A stretch of 17,024 bases of DNA. Source: JAQBGV01 sp032128395 (lineage in GTDB: Bacteria; Planctomycetota; UBA8108; UBA1146). Both the position numbers and the translations under genes were made by a program. The stretch spans positions 1-17,024 of the forward strand of contig JAQBGV010000104.1 of assembly GCA_032128395.1 (NCBI GenBank). Reading direction: 5' to 3'. The notes beneath the pieces were generated by a model, which worked only from the letters and a program-made list of their open reading frames with translations, was not told the DNA's origin and ran no database searches. Shown piece by piece: positions 1-7,573 of the stretch. Numbering within the stretch: the first letter of the stretch is position 1; each line of letters opens with the position of its first letter.

Positions 1-198
1 GGTCGGGCCGGAGATCCCGAGAAACCGTTCGTGGAGTTCCGCGATCGTCCCATCGTCGACGAACGCGACCTCGACCGCGCCGCTGGTCTCCTCGACCGCG
101 AGCGCGAAGCGCACGAGTGCGGTGACGGCTTCGAAGTCGATGGGGAGGAGTCTCTGGCGATTCGCGATCTCGACCCGTGGTGGGGAGTCGGGAGTCAC
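1..198 (-). CDS. ybeY: YbeY rRNA maturation endoribonuclease, N-terminal part (cut by window edge)
   Basis: YbeY is a zinc-dependent endoribonuclease that acts in 16S rRNA 3'-end processing and ribosome quality control. Reading the minus strand from a GTG at 198-196 gives 66 residues that begin MTPDSPPRVEIANRQ. They contain the typical N-terminal core, including VAFVDDGTIAEL and HERFLGISGPT, which matches the family pattern of VDD, then a helix, then FLG and PTDVLSF. The zinc-binding HxxxHxxGHxxH motif would lie beyond position 1 and cannot be seen. The GTG start overlaps the TGA stop of the upstream HD gene by 4 nt (GTGA), which suggests translational coupling. Placement after phoH and the membrane HD phosphohydrolase agrees with a known bacterial gene order. 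The start is well supported because the conserved region begins only about 8 residues in. Confidence 0.9.
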   Translation of the reverse strand, partial: MTPDSPPRVEIANRQRLLPIDFEAVTALVRFALAVEETSGAVEVAFVDDGTIAELHERFLGISGPT

Positions 199-2000
199 CG
201 GCGCGGGGGCGTGATGGCCGGGGCGGGCACCGTTTCCACGGTGGTCGCGTTCTCTGCTCCGTCGCCACCGCCCTCGGACGGTGTCTCGTGGCCAGATCCG
301 CCGGAAGGCGCGGGGGCCTTTGACGATCCCGAGGCGGATTGCGGTCCGTTCTGCCGGTCGCTCGACTTCTTGTCCTTCGGAGTGACCGGTTTGCCGCCAC
401 CCGATTTCCCGGAGCCCTTGCGATGGCCTCCGTCCTCGTCGGGATAGCGGATCCGACCGTGGTAGATCGCAGCGAGGACCCGGACGAAGGCGTCCTCGAT
501 CCGACCGAGGTCTCGCATCGTCAACTCGCACTCGTCGAGTTCGCCCTGCTCCATCCGCAAGTGGATGATCTTGCGGACATGCTGGCGGATGCGGGCGGGG
601 GTCGGCTCGGAGAGGACCCGAGAACTCGCCTCGACCGAGTCGGCCAGCATCAGGATCCCCGCCTCGCGGAAGGTTGGCTTCGGCCCCGGGTACCGGAACG
701 CTTCACGCGTGCGCTCGCGCTGCCCTTCGCTCGTGCAGTCTTCGGTCTGCTCGCTCTGCTTGATCTTCTTGTTGTAGAAGAATTCGACGACCGAGGTGCC
801 GTGGTGCATCGGAATCATGTCGATGATCGGCCGCGGGAGCTTCTCCTCGTTCGCGATCCTGATCCCGTCCTTCACGTGGGCGATGACGACCAAGCGCGAC
901 ATCTCCGGCGAGAGACGGTCGTGGATGTTCTCCCCCGTCTGCATGTTCTCGACGAAGTAGAGCGGTTTCATCATCTTGCCGATGTCGTGGTAGAGCGCGG
1001 AGACCCGGGCGAGCAGGCTGTTCGCGCCGATGCTCCCCGCCGCTTCTTCGGCGAGCTGCCCGACCATCGACGAATGTTGGAACGACCCCGGAGCGAGCAG
1101 GGCAAAGTCCTTGAGCAGCGGTCGGTTCGTGTCGGCGAGCTCGATCAGCCTCATGTCGGTGCTGACATCGAAGATCCGCTCGACGTACGGCAGCATGCTG
1201 GTGACGAGGATCCCCGAGATCACGCCGTTCAACAGGCCGTGCGCCGGGTGCCCGATGTCGACGAACTGCCGGAAGAGCGCGAAGTCCATCAATTGGTTCG
1301 TCTGCAGGAAGAGAATCGCGACGAACTGCGCGAGGCCACTCATCAGCCCGATCGTCACCAACCGGGTCCGGGTCCGGATCCGGTGGACCCCGAGGATCGC
1401 CACCAGACACCCGAGGAACTGCGCGACCACGAGCGTGGTGGCATCATCGGGGAGCGCGAACTTCAACTCCAAGGGGTGCGCCTGGTAGTACGCAGCGTCG
1501 GTCCAGACCATCAGCCCGAAGAGGATCAGCACCGCACCGATCGAGTGGACCGCGACTCGCCCCGTGTAGATCAGGGCGAGGGTCATCGCGAGGACCGGGA
1601 AAGGGACCAGGTAAGCCGGTGCCCACTGCTGGAAGAGGAGGACTCGGGACGTGACGAGGGCAAAGGTGATCAGGAGGAAGTACTGCCGGAACCGGGGGCC
1701 CGGAACCAGGATCTCGCGGTGGAAAGTCCTTATCAGCAGGAACATCACCGCGTGGACGATCACGACGATGCCGAAGAGGGCGACCACCTTGTCCCTCTGC
1801 TCTTGGGTGTCGAGATCCTTGAGGCGGTTCGCGGCGACGATGGCAGTGACGAAGACGACGTGGAATGCGAGGAAGAAGAGCCGGAGGAGCCGCCGAGAGG
1901 TGGCACGCTCCTGCTCCAGGGCGCCGCTCTTCGTGAGCTGACGTCCGAAGGAGAGCCGTTGCCAGCTCTTGCGCTTCTTACCGTCGCCGAAAGGGCCCAT
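195..2000 (-). CDS. Membrane HD-domain phosphohydrolase, PgpH-like, without the extracellular sensor domain
   Basis: The product is about 601 residues from the chosen ATG at 2000. A basic N-terminus leads into about eight hydrophobic segments, near residues 39-57, 73-91, 107-123, 130-146, 151-166, 187-206, 214-232 and 256-271. A cytoplasmic HD domain follows. Its metal ligands are visible as FQH at about 307-309, YHDIGK at about 337-342, MHHGT at about 398-402, and an Asp in MLADS near 454. PgpH proteins with this fold hydrolyse cyclic di-AMP, so that is the likely reaction (inferred). In PgpH a large extracellular 7TMR-HDED domain sits between the first and second membrane segments. Here that space is only about 15 residues. 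The last 80 or so residues are Gly/Ser/Pro/Lys-rich and look disordered. The frame stays open to a GTG at 2132, which would add 44 low-complexity residues. I prefer the ATG because GGAAAGG stands just upstream of it. The stop overlaps ybeY. Confidence 0.87.
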   Translation of the reverse strand: MGPFGDGKKRKSWQRLSFGRQLTKSGALEQERATSRRLLRLFFLAFHVVFVTAIVAANRLKDLDTQEQRDKVVALFGIVVIVHAVMFLLIRTFHREILVPGPRFRQYFLLITFALVTSRVLLFQQWAPAYLVPFPVLAMTLALIYTGRVAVHSIGAVLILFGLMVWTDAAYYQAHPLELKFALPDDATTLVVAQFLGCLVAILGVHRIRTRTRLVTIGLMSGLAQFVAILFLQTNQLMDFALFRQFVDIGHPAHGLLNGVISGILVTSMLPYVERIFDVSTDMRLIELADTNRPLLKDFALLAPGSFQHSSMVGQLAEEAAGSIGANSLLARVSALYHDIGKMMKPLYFVENMQTGENIHDRLSPEMSRLVVIAHVKDGIRIANEEKLPRPIIDMIPMHHGTSVVEFFYNKKIKQSEQTEDCTSEGQRERTREAFRYPGPKPTFREAGILMLADSVEASSRVLSEPTPARIRQHVRKIIHLRMEQGELDECELTMRDLGRIEDAFVRVLAAIYHGRIRYPDEDGGHRKGSGKSGGGKPVTPKDKKSSDRQNGPQSASGSSKAPAPSGGSGHETPSEGGGDGAENATTVETVPAPAITPPRR

Positions 2001-2165
2001 GGTACCTTTCCGCCCCGGGATCCGAGACTCGGTCGGCGGGAACCCCGAGTCGAGTGGATCCGCCGGTGCGTGGCCATTCTCCCGGAGCCCCCGCGCGATG
2101 CCAGCCCGTCTGGCGGGCCGCGGAGATCCCACCTCGCCAAAGCCCGGGATCGCAGAATTTGAAGT

Positions 2166-3257
2166 CTAGGATGATGATCGGGCCTCGCGCCGGCTGGGTT
2201 TACCTCCGGGTGACGCAGATCCCTCCTCGTGGCGCTCGTAGGCCTCCACGACCTTCGAGACCAGCGGATTGCGCACGATGTCCTCAATTCCGAGTTCGAT
2301 CCACGTAATCCCCTGAATTTGCTTGAGGATACGACGCGCATGGATCAGCCCGGAGTGGACCCCGCGGGGAAGATCGACCTGGGTGATGTCGCCCGTGACG
2401 ACGATCCGAGAATCGTGCCCCATCCGGGTCAGGAACATCTTCATCTGGGCGACGGTCGTGTTCTGGGCCTCGTCGAGGATGATCCAGGCGTTGTTCAGGG
2501 TCCGGCCTCGCATATAGGCGAGCGGGACCACCTCGATGATCTCCTTCTCGGAGTATCTGCGGAGTTGCTCGTAGTCGAGGATATCCCCGAGCGCGTCGTA
2601 AAGCGGTCTCAAGTAAGGATTTACCTTCGCCTGGAAGTCCCCCGGCAAGAATCCGAGCTTCTCCCCTGCCTCGACCGCCGGCCTGCACAGGATCAATTTC
2701 CGGACATCGCCTCGCTTCAAGGCCTCGATCGCCATGCGCACCGCGAGATAGGTCTTCCCCGTCCCGGCCGGGCCGATCACGAGGACGATCGGGGAGCGGT
2801 CGAGAGCCCGGATGTACGGGAGTTGCCCCGGGGTGCGGCTCAGGGTGGCGAGATCGGTCTGGGCCTTCTCGGCGGGCAAGCGGGTCCGGGGGTCCGGTTT
2901 CGAGCCTGATTCCTGTGCGGAGCCCGCTGAGGGCGGGGACGCGGGTGCCTCGCGCCGAAGCGCATCGGGTTCGGAGAAGGGAAGGTCCATCGCCTCGGAG
3001 GCGCTATGCCGGGCACGTTCCGCATCGGCGAGGAGGAGCTCGGGGGTGGGTCCCCCGTCCCTGACCGAAATCAACATCGAGTCGACCAGCGCGCGGGCCT
3101 TGATGACCGCCTCGTCTTCGCCACTCAGCTCGAGGGCCCGCCCGCGCGCGACCGCCTGGACCCCGCAGAGTTCACGGAGCGATCTCAGGTTGCGGTCCTG
3201 GACCCCGAGGACCCGCATCGCCTCGTCATCATCGCGGAACCGGATCAGCTGTTCCAT
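2166..3257 (-). CDS. PhoH-family ATPase (PhoH-like protein)
   Basis: The 363-residue product has a small N-terminal nucleic-acid-binding-like region (residues 1-70), a Pro/Ser-rich linker (about 85-135), and a PhoH P-loop ATPase domain (about 140-340). Walker A is GPAGTGKT at 162-169 and Walker B is IILDEAQN at 259-266. The PhoH hallmarks RPAVEAGEKLGFLPGD (192-207) and VVTGDITQVDLP (286-297) are present. PhoH proteins are cytoplasmic ATPases linked to RNA metabolism and often encoded beside ybeY; here only the HD gene separates them. The open frame runs on upstream to 3587, but the ATG at 3257 follows GGGGAGAGG with ideal spacing and begins the conserved part. The gene overlaps the end of cdsA by 13 nt. 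Stop is TAG. The linker is longer than usual and not conserved in appearance. Confidence 0.93.
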   Translation of the reverse strand: MEQLIRFRDDDEAMRVLGVQDRNLRSLRELCGVQAVARGRALELSGEDEAVIKARALVDSMLISVRDGGPTPELLLADAERARHSASEAMDLPFSEPDALRREAPASPPSAGSAQESGSKPDPRTRLPAEKAQTDLATLSRTPGQLPYIRALDRSPIVLVIGPAGTGKTYLAVRMAIEALKRGDVRKLILCRPAVEAGEKLGFLPGDFQAKVNPYLRPLYDALGDILDYEQLRRYSEKEIIEVVPLAYMRGRTLNNAWIILDEAQNTTVAQMKMFLTRMGHDSRIVVTGDITQVDLPRGVHSGLIHARRILKQIQGITWIELGIEDIVRNPLVSKVVEAYERHEEGSASPGGKPSRREARSSS

Positions 3258-4090
3258 GCGACCTCTCCCCACTGGGTGATGGCGAGCATCACCGGTCCGG
3301 CGAGCAAAAGACTGTCGAGCAGATCGAGAACACCCCCGAAGGCAGGGATGAGCCCGCCGGAGTCTTTCACCCCGGCCGCACGCTTGAGATACGACTCGAG
3401 AAGATCGCCGAATTGCCCGGCGACGCCGATCCCGAGCCCGACCCCAGCCGCCCAGGGATACCCGAGGGGTGCGGTCGCGTCGAGGGCGACCACCGCCAGG
3501 GCGCACACGATCCCCGCCGCGATCCCCCCCAGCGAACCCTCCCGAGTCTTGTTCGGCGAAATCTTGGCAAGTGGGGTCTTCCCCCACTTCCGCCCGATGA
3601 GGTAGGCCCCGCTGTCATTCGCTTTGACCACCAGCACGAGGAAGATCAGCCCCCCCACCCCCCAGCGGGTCCCCGCACTGAGTTCGAGGAGGCACGCGAG
3701 GGGGAGCCCGATGTAGAGAGCACCGAACAGCGCGGTGCCGGCCTCTCGAATCACCTCGGGGTCCGGCGCCTCCCGGAAGCACAGGATCACCAAGAACCCC
3801 GGCGAGAGCGCGAGGAGATAGAACTCGATTTCCAAGTGCCCGGTGTCGCTGAGCGACAGCGCCACTGTTCTCGCTCCGAGCATGCCGACGAGGAGCAGCG
3901 TCGCGCCGACCTCGAGTCGACGCGGCAGCTTGAACATCCGAGAGAATTCGCCGATCGCTCCCAAGCCGAACACGGCCGCGAGGATCCCCACCCCGATGAG
4001 ACCATCGGTGCTCTGGTCCCAGAGGAGCAGGCCGATGACGGCACCGAGGATCGGGATCCCGAATGCGAAGCGTTGGTGGAGGACGGTCAC
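3245..4090 (-). CDS. cdsA: Phosphatidate cytidylyltransferase (CDP-diglyceride synthase)
   Basis: CdsA is an integral membrane enzyme that makes CDP-diacylglycerol from phosphatidic acid and CTP, the branch point for phospholipid synthesis. The 281-residue product is almost all hydrophobic helices. It carries KANDSGAYLIGRKWGKTPL (156-174) and SPNKTREGSLGG (178-189), both typical of the family. The C-terminal signature (233-259) begins SYLKRAAGVKDSG as expected. The classical H-G-G-x-x-D-R-x-D core, however, reads FGGVLDLLD, so the His and Arg are replaced while the Asp residues remain. The start is a GTG at 4090 that overlaps the uppS stop as GTGA. Upstream sequence in this frame is arginine-rich and shadows uppS, so the longer open frame to 4375 is not used. 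Position after uppS matches a very common bacterial order. Confidence 0.92.
   Translation of the reverse strand: MTVLHQRFAFGIPILGAVIGLLLWDQSTDGLIGVGILAAVFGLGAIGEFSRMFKLPRRLEVGATLLLVGMLGARTVALSLSDTGHLEIEFYLLALSPGFLVILCFREAPDPEVIREAGTALFGALYIGLPLACLLELSAGTRWGVGGLIFLVLVVKANDSGAYLIGRKWGKTPLAKISPNKTREGSLGGIAAGIVCALAVVALDATAPLGYPWAAGVGLGIGVAGQFGDLLESYLKRAAGVKDSGGLIPAFGGVLDLLDSLLLAGPVMLAITQWGEVAWNS
3262..3270 (-). promoter_or_regulatory. Ribosome binding site deciding the phoH start
   Basis: Minus-strand GGGGAGAGG lies 4 nt before the ATG at 3257, inside the 3' end of cdsA. It fixes the phoH start against the much longer upstream open frame, which reads in arginine-rich shadow sequence. Confidence 0.7.
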
Positions 4091-4854
4091 GCGGTTTCCG
4101 GCTCCCGCCCTCGAGCGGGGATCCCCCCGTACTTCCGCCGCCGGTTGCGATACGCCTCGATCGCTTCGTCGAATCGATCGGGGCCGAAGTCGGGCCAAGG
4201 GCAGGGTGCGAAGTACAACTCGGAGTAGCTGATCTGCCAGAGCAGGAAGTTGGAGACGCGCTGTTCCCCGGCGGTACGGACGAGGAGATCCGGATCGGAC
4301 ATCGATGGTTCGTAGAGCCGCGCCTCGAGATCGGACTCGTCGATGGCCGCTGGGTCGAGTTCGCCGCGACCGCACGCCTCGGCGAGGGCACGGGCGGCAT
4401 CGACGAGCTCGCTGCGGCTGCCGTAGTTGATCGCGAGCCGAAGGATCAATCCGCCGTTGGCCGCGCTCTCCCGTTCCGCCCGCGCGAGGTCTTCCCGCAC
4501 GGCGACGGGGAGTTCACCGAGCCGGCCGATGAATCGGAGCCGCACCCCGAGCTCGTCGAGCTCCGAGCGATCGCGGTGCAGGTAGAGGCGCAGGAGCTCC
4601 ATCAACCCTTCGACCTCCTCGGGGGGGCGACGGCGGATGTTCTCGGTGGAGAGTGCGTAGCAGGTCAGCTCTTCGACTCCGATCGCGATGGCACGTCTGG
4701 TCACCGCGCGCAGGGTCTCCGCTCCCTGCTCGTGTCCCCGCGCGCGAGCGAGCCTGCGCGCCTCGGCCCAGCGGCCGTTCCCATCCATGATCAGCGCGAC
4801 ATGTCGGGGGACCGCGTCGTCCCGAGTCGCGTCGTCGGTGCGGGCAGAGTTCAA
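4087..4854 (-). CDS. uppS: Isoprenyl transferase (undecaprenyl diphosphate synthase)
   Basis: This cytoplasmic cis-prenyltransferase condenses isopentenyl diphosphate units to make undecaprenyl diphosphate, the lipid carrier for peptidoglycan and other envelope polymers. The 255-residue length is normal. Motifs in order are HVALIMDGNGRWA (18-30) with catalytic Asp24, RGHEQGAETLR (39-49), CYALSTEN (65-72), INYGSRSEL (142-150) and DLLVRTAGEQRVSNFLLWQ (189-207). The family form of the last motif is usually IRTSGE, so one Ser is replaced by Ala. No ATG or GTG precedes the conserved core at a sensible distance. The TTG at 4854, which overlaps the purA stop as TTGA and follows GGGGCGG, gives the right length. 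The stop overlaps the cdsA start by 4 nt. Confidence 0.93.
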   Translation of the reverse strand: MNSARTDDATRDDAVPRHVALIMDGNGRWAEARRLARARGHEQGAETLRAVTRRAIAIGVEELTCYALSTENIRRRPPEEVEGLMELLRLYLHRDRSELDELGVRLRFIGRLGELPVAVREDLARAERESAANGGLILRLAINYGSRSELVDAARALAEACGRGELDPAAIDESDLEARLYEPSMSDPDLLVRTAGEQRVSNFLLWQISYSELYFAPCPWPDFGPDRFDEAIEAYRNRRRKYGGIPARGREPETA

Positions 4855-6107
4855 CGCACCGCCCCGAGATAGGTATGAAACGGCTCGAAGAGGACCGTCT
4901 CGTCGCGCCGTCGTCCGGTCGACAAGATCGAGACCGGGATGTCGGTCGCCCCTTCGAGGCGATCGAGGAAGGGGCGGAGCGCCGAGTCGGTCACGTCCTC
5001 CCACCCGGGCCAATCCTCGACGACCGGCTCGAGTCGAGAGAGGTCGTCAGCGTGGAAGGGGAAGGTGTCGATCTCGCGCCCGTCGAGCCGGTAGCTCACC
5101 ACCACGGGCACCGTCGGCCGACCGGAGAGCACGTCGGCCTTGGTCAGGGCGATCGAGTCGAGATCGTTGATCAAGATCGAGTAGCGGAGAGCGGGGACAT
5201 CGAGCCACCCGACGCGACGAGGACGGCCGGTCGTCGCCCCGAACTCGCTCCCGGCTTCGCGCAGCTGTTCCGCGGCGTCTCCGTGGATCTCGGAGGGGAA
5301 CGGACCTTCTCCGACTCGGGTCCAATACGCCTTCGTCACGCCGACGACGTGGTCGATCTTCCGCGGGGAGAATCCGGTGCCGGGTCCGATCCCGAGGAAG
5401 CTCGGGCTCGAGCTGGTCACGAACGGGTAGGTCCCGAAGTCGAGGTCCAAGAGCGAGCCTTGTGCCCCCTCGAAAAGGAACCGCTCCCCCCGCATGTGAC
5501 GCTCGACGAGGAGCAGCTGGGTGTCGACGATCCGTTCCCCGAGTCGGTCGCGCACCTGCCTGCAGAGGGCGATCGACTCCTCGATCGCTTCGGCGGGGAT
5601 GTCGAGACCACGGGCGCGCTCGGCGAGGTGACGTGGCAGGGTGTCCTCGATGAACTCTCTTCGCAGCACGTCGCCGAGACGCAAACCTCGCCTGGACGAC
5701 TTGTCCTGGTACGCGGGACCGATCCCCCGGAGCGTCGTCCCGATCTTGCGGCCATCGCCGGCCTCACGGGAGCGGTCGAGCGCGGTGTGGTGCGGCAGGA
5801 CCAGGTGCGCGCGGTCGGAGATGAAGAGCCGCTCGATCGCATCCGCCGGGACGCTCTCGATCTCCTCGAGCAATCCTCGGGGCTCGATCACCATCCCGTT
5901 GCCGAGCACCGCGGCGACCCCGTCGTGCAGGATTCCCATCGGGAGATGGTGGAACACCTGCTTCACTTCGCCGACGTACACGGTGTGGCCCGCGTTCGCC
6001 CCACCCTGGAATCGCACGACAGCGTCGACCCCGGAGGAGAGGACATCGACGATCTTTCCCTTGCCTTCGTCGCCCCAGTTCAGGCCGACGACGCAAATAT
6101 GGCGCAT
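4851..6107 (-). CDS. purA: Adenylosuccinate synthetase
   Basis: PurA makes adenylosuccinate from IMP, aspartate and GTP, the first committed step to AMP, in the cytoplasm. The 418-residue product fits the family. It begins MRHICVVGLNWGDEGKGK, with the GDEGKGK phosphate-binding loop at residues 12-18 and catalytic Asp13. GGANAGHTV (35-43) supplies His41. Further on are KIGTTLRGIGPAY, FEGAQGSLLDLDFGTYPFVTSS and GATTGRPRRVGWLD, all diagnostic. The ATG at 6107 has GGAG about 8 nt upstream; a TTG nine codons earlier is less likely. Transcription comes from serS, 63 nt upstream, across a GC-rich hairpin. The stop overlaps the uppS TTG start. Confidence 0.96.
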   Translation of the reverse strand: MRHICVVGLNWGDEGKGKIVDVLSSGVDAVVRFQGGANAGHTVYVGEVKQVFHHLPMGILHDGVAAVLGNGMVIEPRGLLEEIESVPADAIERLFISDRAHLVLPHHTALDRSREAGDGRKIGTTLRGIGPAYQDKSSRRGLRLGDVLRREFIEDTLPRHLAERARGLDIPAEAIEESIALCRQVRDRLGERIVDTQLLLVERHMRGERFLFEGAQGSLLDLDFGTYPFVTSSSPSFLGIGPGTGFSPRKIDHVVGVTKAYWTRVGEGPFPSEIHGDAAEQLREAGSEFGATTGRPRRVGWLDVPALRYSILINDLDSIALTKADVLSGRPTVPVVVSYRLDGREIDTFPFHADDLSRLEPVVEDWPGWEDVTDSALRPFLDRLEGATDIPVSILSTGRRRDETVLFEPFHTYLGAVR

Positions 6108-6137
6108 GTGTACGGCTCCGGATCTATCGATCAACCC

Positions 6138-6157
6138 CGGGCCCGTGCCCGGGCCCG
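6138..6157 (-). other. Perfect GC hairpin between serS and purA
   Basis: Two copies of the self-complementary octamer CGGGCCCG (6138-6145 and 6150-6157) flank a 4-nt loop, giving a perfect 8-bp all-GC stem. It sits in the 63-nt gap, about 30 nt before the purA ATG. On the minus strand no T-run follows, so it is not a classical terminator. It may be an attenuating, processing or mRNA-stabilising hairpin. Confidence 0.5.
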
Positions 6158-6170
6158 ACCTTGTTCGTGA

Positions 6171-7439
6171 CTACTTTTTTCGAATCTCCGTCCGCCCCCC
6201 CATGTACGGCACCAAGGCCGCGGGGATCCGGACCGAGCCGTCCGCCTGCTGGTTGTTCTCCAGGATCGAGATCAACACCCGCGGAGTTGCGATCACCGTA
6301 TTGTTCAGGGTGTGGCAGAAGCGCATCTTCCCGTCGGCGTCGCGGTATCTGAGATTCAGGCGGCGCGCCTGGAAGTCGTAGAAGCGACTCGCGGAGTGGG
6401 TCTCTCCCCACCCTCGGGATGGCATCCAGCACTCGATGTCGAACTTCTGCGCCTGACCTTGGCCGAGGTCGCCGGTGCAGACATCGACGACCCGATACGG
6501 GAGCTCGAGCTGCTGGAGGATCTCCTCGGAGTTCTGCAAGATCTCCCGGTGGTGCTCGATCGACACATCCCGATCGGCGCGACAGATCACCACCTGCTCC
6601 ACCTTGTTGAACTGGTGGATCCGGTAGAGGCCCTTGGTGTCGCGCCCCGCCGCCCCCGCCTCTCGTCGATAGCAGGTCGAGTACCCGGCGTAGCGGAGAG
6701 GCAGATCTTTCTCGTCGAGGACTTCGTCCATGTGGTACGCGGTCACCGGCACTTCCGAAGTCCCGGTCAGCCACAGGTTGTCCCGCTCGCACGCGTAAGC
6801 CTGGTCCTCCCCTCCCGGGAAGTATGCCGTGCCGTAGAGCGGCTCGTAGCGCACCAGGGTCGGGGTGATCATCGGGACGAAGCCCTTCCCGACGATGTGC
6901 TCGGTGGCGAGGCGCAGAACCGCGAGTTCGAGGAGCGCGCCATCGCCGAGGAGCAGGTAGGTCTGGCTCCCTGCGAGCTTGGCGGCGCGTGGGAAATCGA
7001 CGATCCCGAGGTCGGTGCCGAGGGTGACGTGGTCCGCGGGCTCGAACTCGAAACGGGGCACCTCGCCCCAGGTGCGGAGCTCGACGTTCTCGCGGTCATC
7101 GATGCCGATGGGGACGCCGGGATCGGGGGGCTGGGGGACGTGGCGGGCGAGCTCATCGAGTTCGCCGAGGATCGCCTTCTTCCGCTCGTCGAGGAACTTG
7201 CTGCGCACGGGGATCTCGCCGAGTTCGGCGATCGCCCGCGTCTTGGCCTCGCCCTCGAGCGTCGCGATCGATTTCCCCGCGCTCTTCTGGCGGAAGCGGA
7301 GATCTTCCTGCTCGGCGATCACCGTCTTGCGTTCGTCATCGAGGGCGAGCAGGCGGTCGAGATCGACCTCGATCCGCTTCCTCCGCGCCCCCTCCCGCAC
7401 CTCGTGGAGATTTGCGCGGATGAACTTGATGTCGAGCAT
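6171..7439 (-). CDS. serS: Seryl-tRNA synthetase
   Basis: Class II synthetase charging tRNA-Ser (and tRNA-Sec where present), 422 residues. The N-terminal 100 residues form the antiparallel coiled-coil arm that reads the long variable arm of the tRNA. The catalytic domain shows LTGTSEVPV (224-232), motif 2 starting STCYRREAGAAGRDT (254-268), and a DFQARRLNLRYRD stretch (355-367). Motif 3 reads LNNTVIATPR then ISILENNQQADG (378-401). That NNT/ATPR form resembles Thermus-type SerRS rather than the E. coli GSGLAVGR form. The ATG at 7439 is preceded by GAGAGG at good spacing. The open frame runs upstream to 7808 but has no homologous character there. It is probably the first gene of the run leading to ybeY, since a terminator-like hairpin lies just upstream. 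Confidence 0.95.
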   Translation of the reverse strand: MLDIKFIRANLHEVREGARRKRIEVDLDRLLALDDERKTVIAEQEDLRFRQKSAGKSIATLEGEAKTRAIAELGEIPVRSKFLDERKKAILGELDELARHVPQPPDPGVPIGIDDRENVELRTWGEVPRFEFEPADHVTLGTDLGIVDFPRAAKLAGSQTYLLLGDGALLELAVLRLATEHIVGKGFVPMITPTLVRYEPLYGTAYFPGGEDQAYACERDNLWLTGTSEVPVTAYHMDEVLDEKDLPLRYAGYSTCYRREAGAAGRDTKGLYRIHQFNKVEQVVICRADRDVSIEHHREILQNSEEILQQLELPYRVVDVCTGDLGQGQAQKFDIECWMPSRGWGETHSASRFYDFQARRLNLRYRDADGKMRFCHTLNNTVIATPRVLISILENNQQADGSVRIPAALVPYMGGRTEIRKK

Positions 7440-7505
7440 CGAATCCTCTCGCTCCCGCGCCCCAGAACGCCGGGAAGAGGATACGGAACGCCCTGAGTGA
7501 AAGGA

Positions 7506-7534
7506 AGCGGATGGTCCCCGAGGGCCCATCCGCT
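7506..7534 (-). terminator. Terminator-like hairpin after the TPR lipoprotein gene
   Basis: AGCGGATGG (7506-7514) pairs perfectly with CCATCCGCT (7526-7534). The interior CCC/GGG adds three more pairs past one mismatch. Read on the minus strand, the stem begins about 40 nt after the stop of the lipoprotein gene and is followed by TTCCTTTC, a weak pyrimidine tract. Its place between that stop and serS fits a transcription end, although the T-run is poor. Confidence 0.5.
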
Positions 7535-7573
7535 GCCACCCGGACTCGTACCCGGAGACGGGGACGCGCGCGG

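Noticed and set aside
339..2162. 607-codon plus-strand open frame
   Set aside because: Antisense to the membrane HD gene, rich in Arg, Asp, His and Glu with no domain; a typical shadow in GC-rich DNA.
4855..5013. Longer N-terminus for UppS within purA
   Set aside because: It is shadow sequence of purA, and the TTG at 4854 gives the normal family length.
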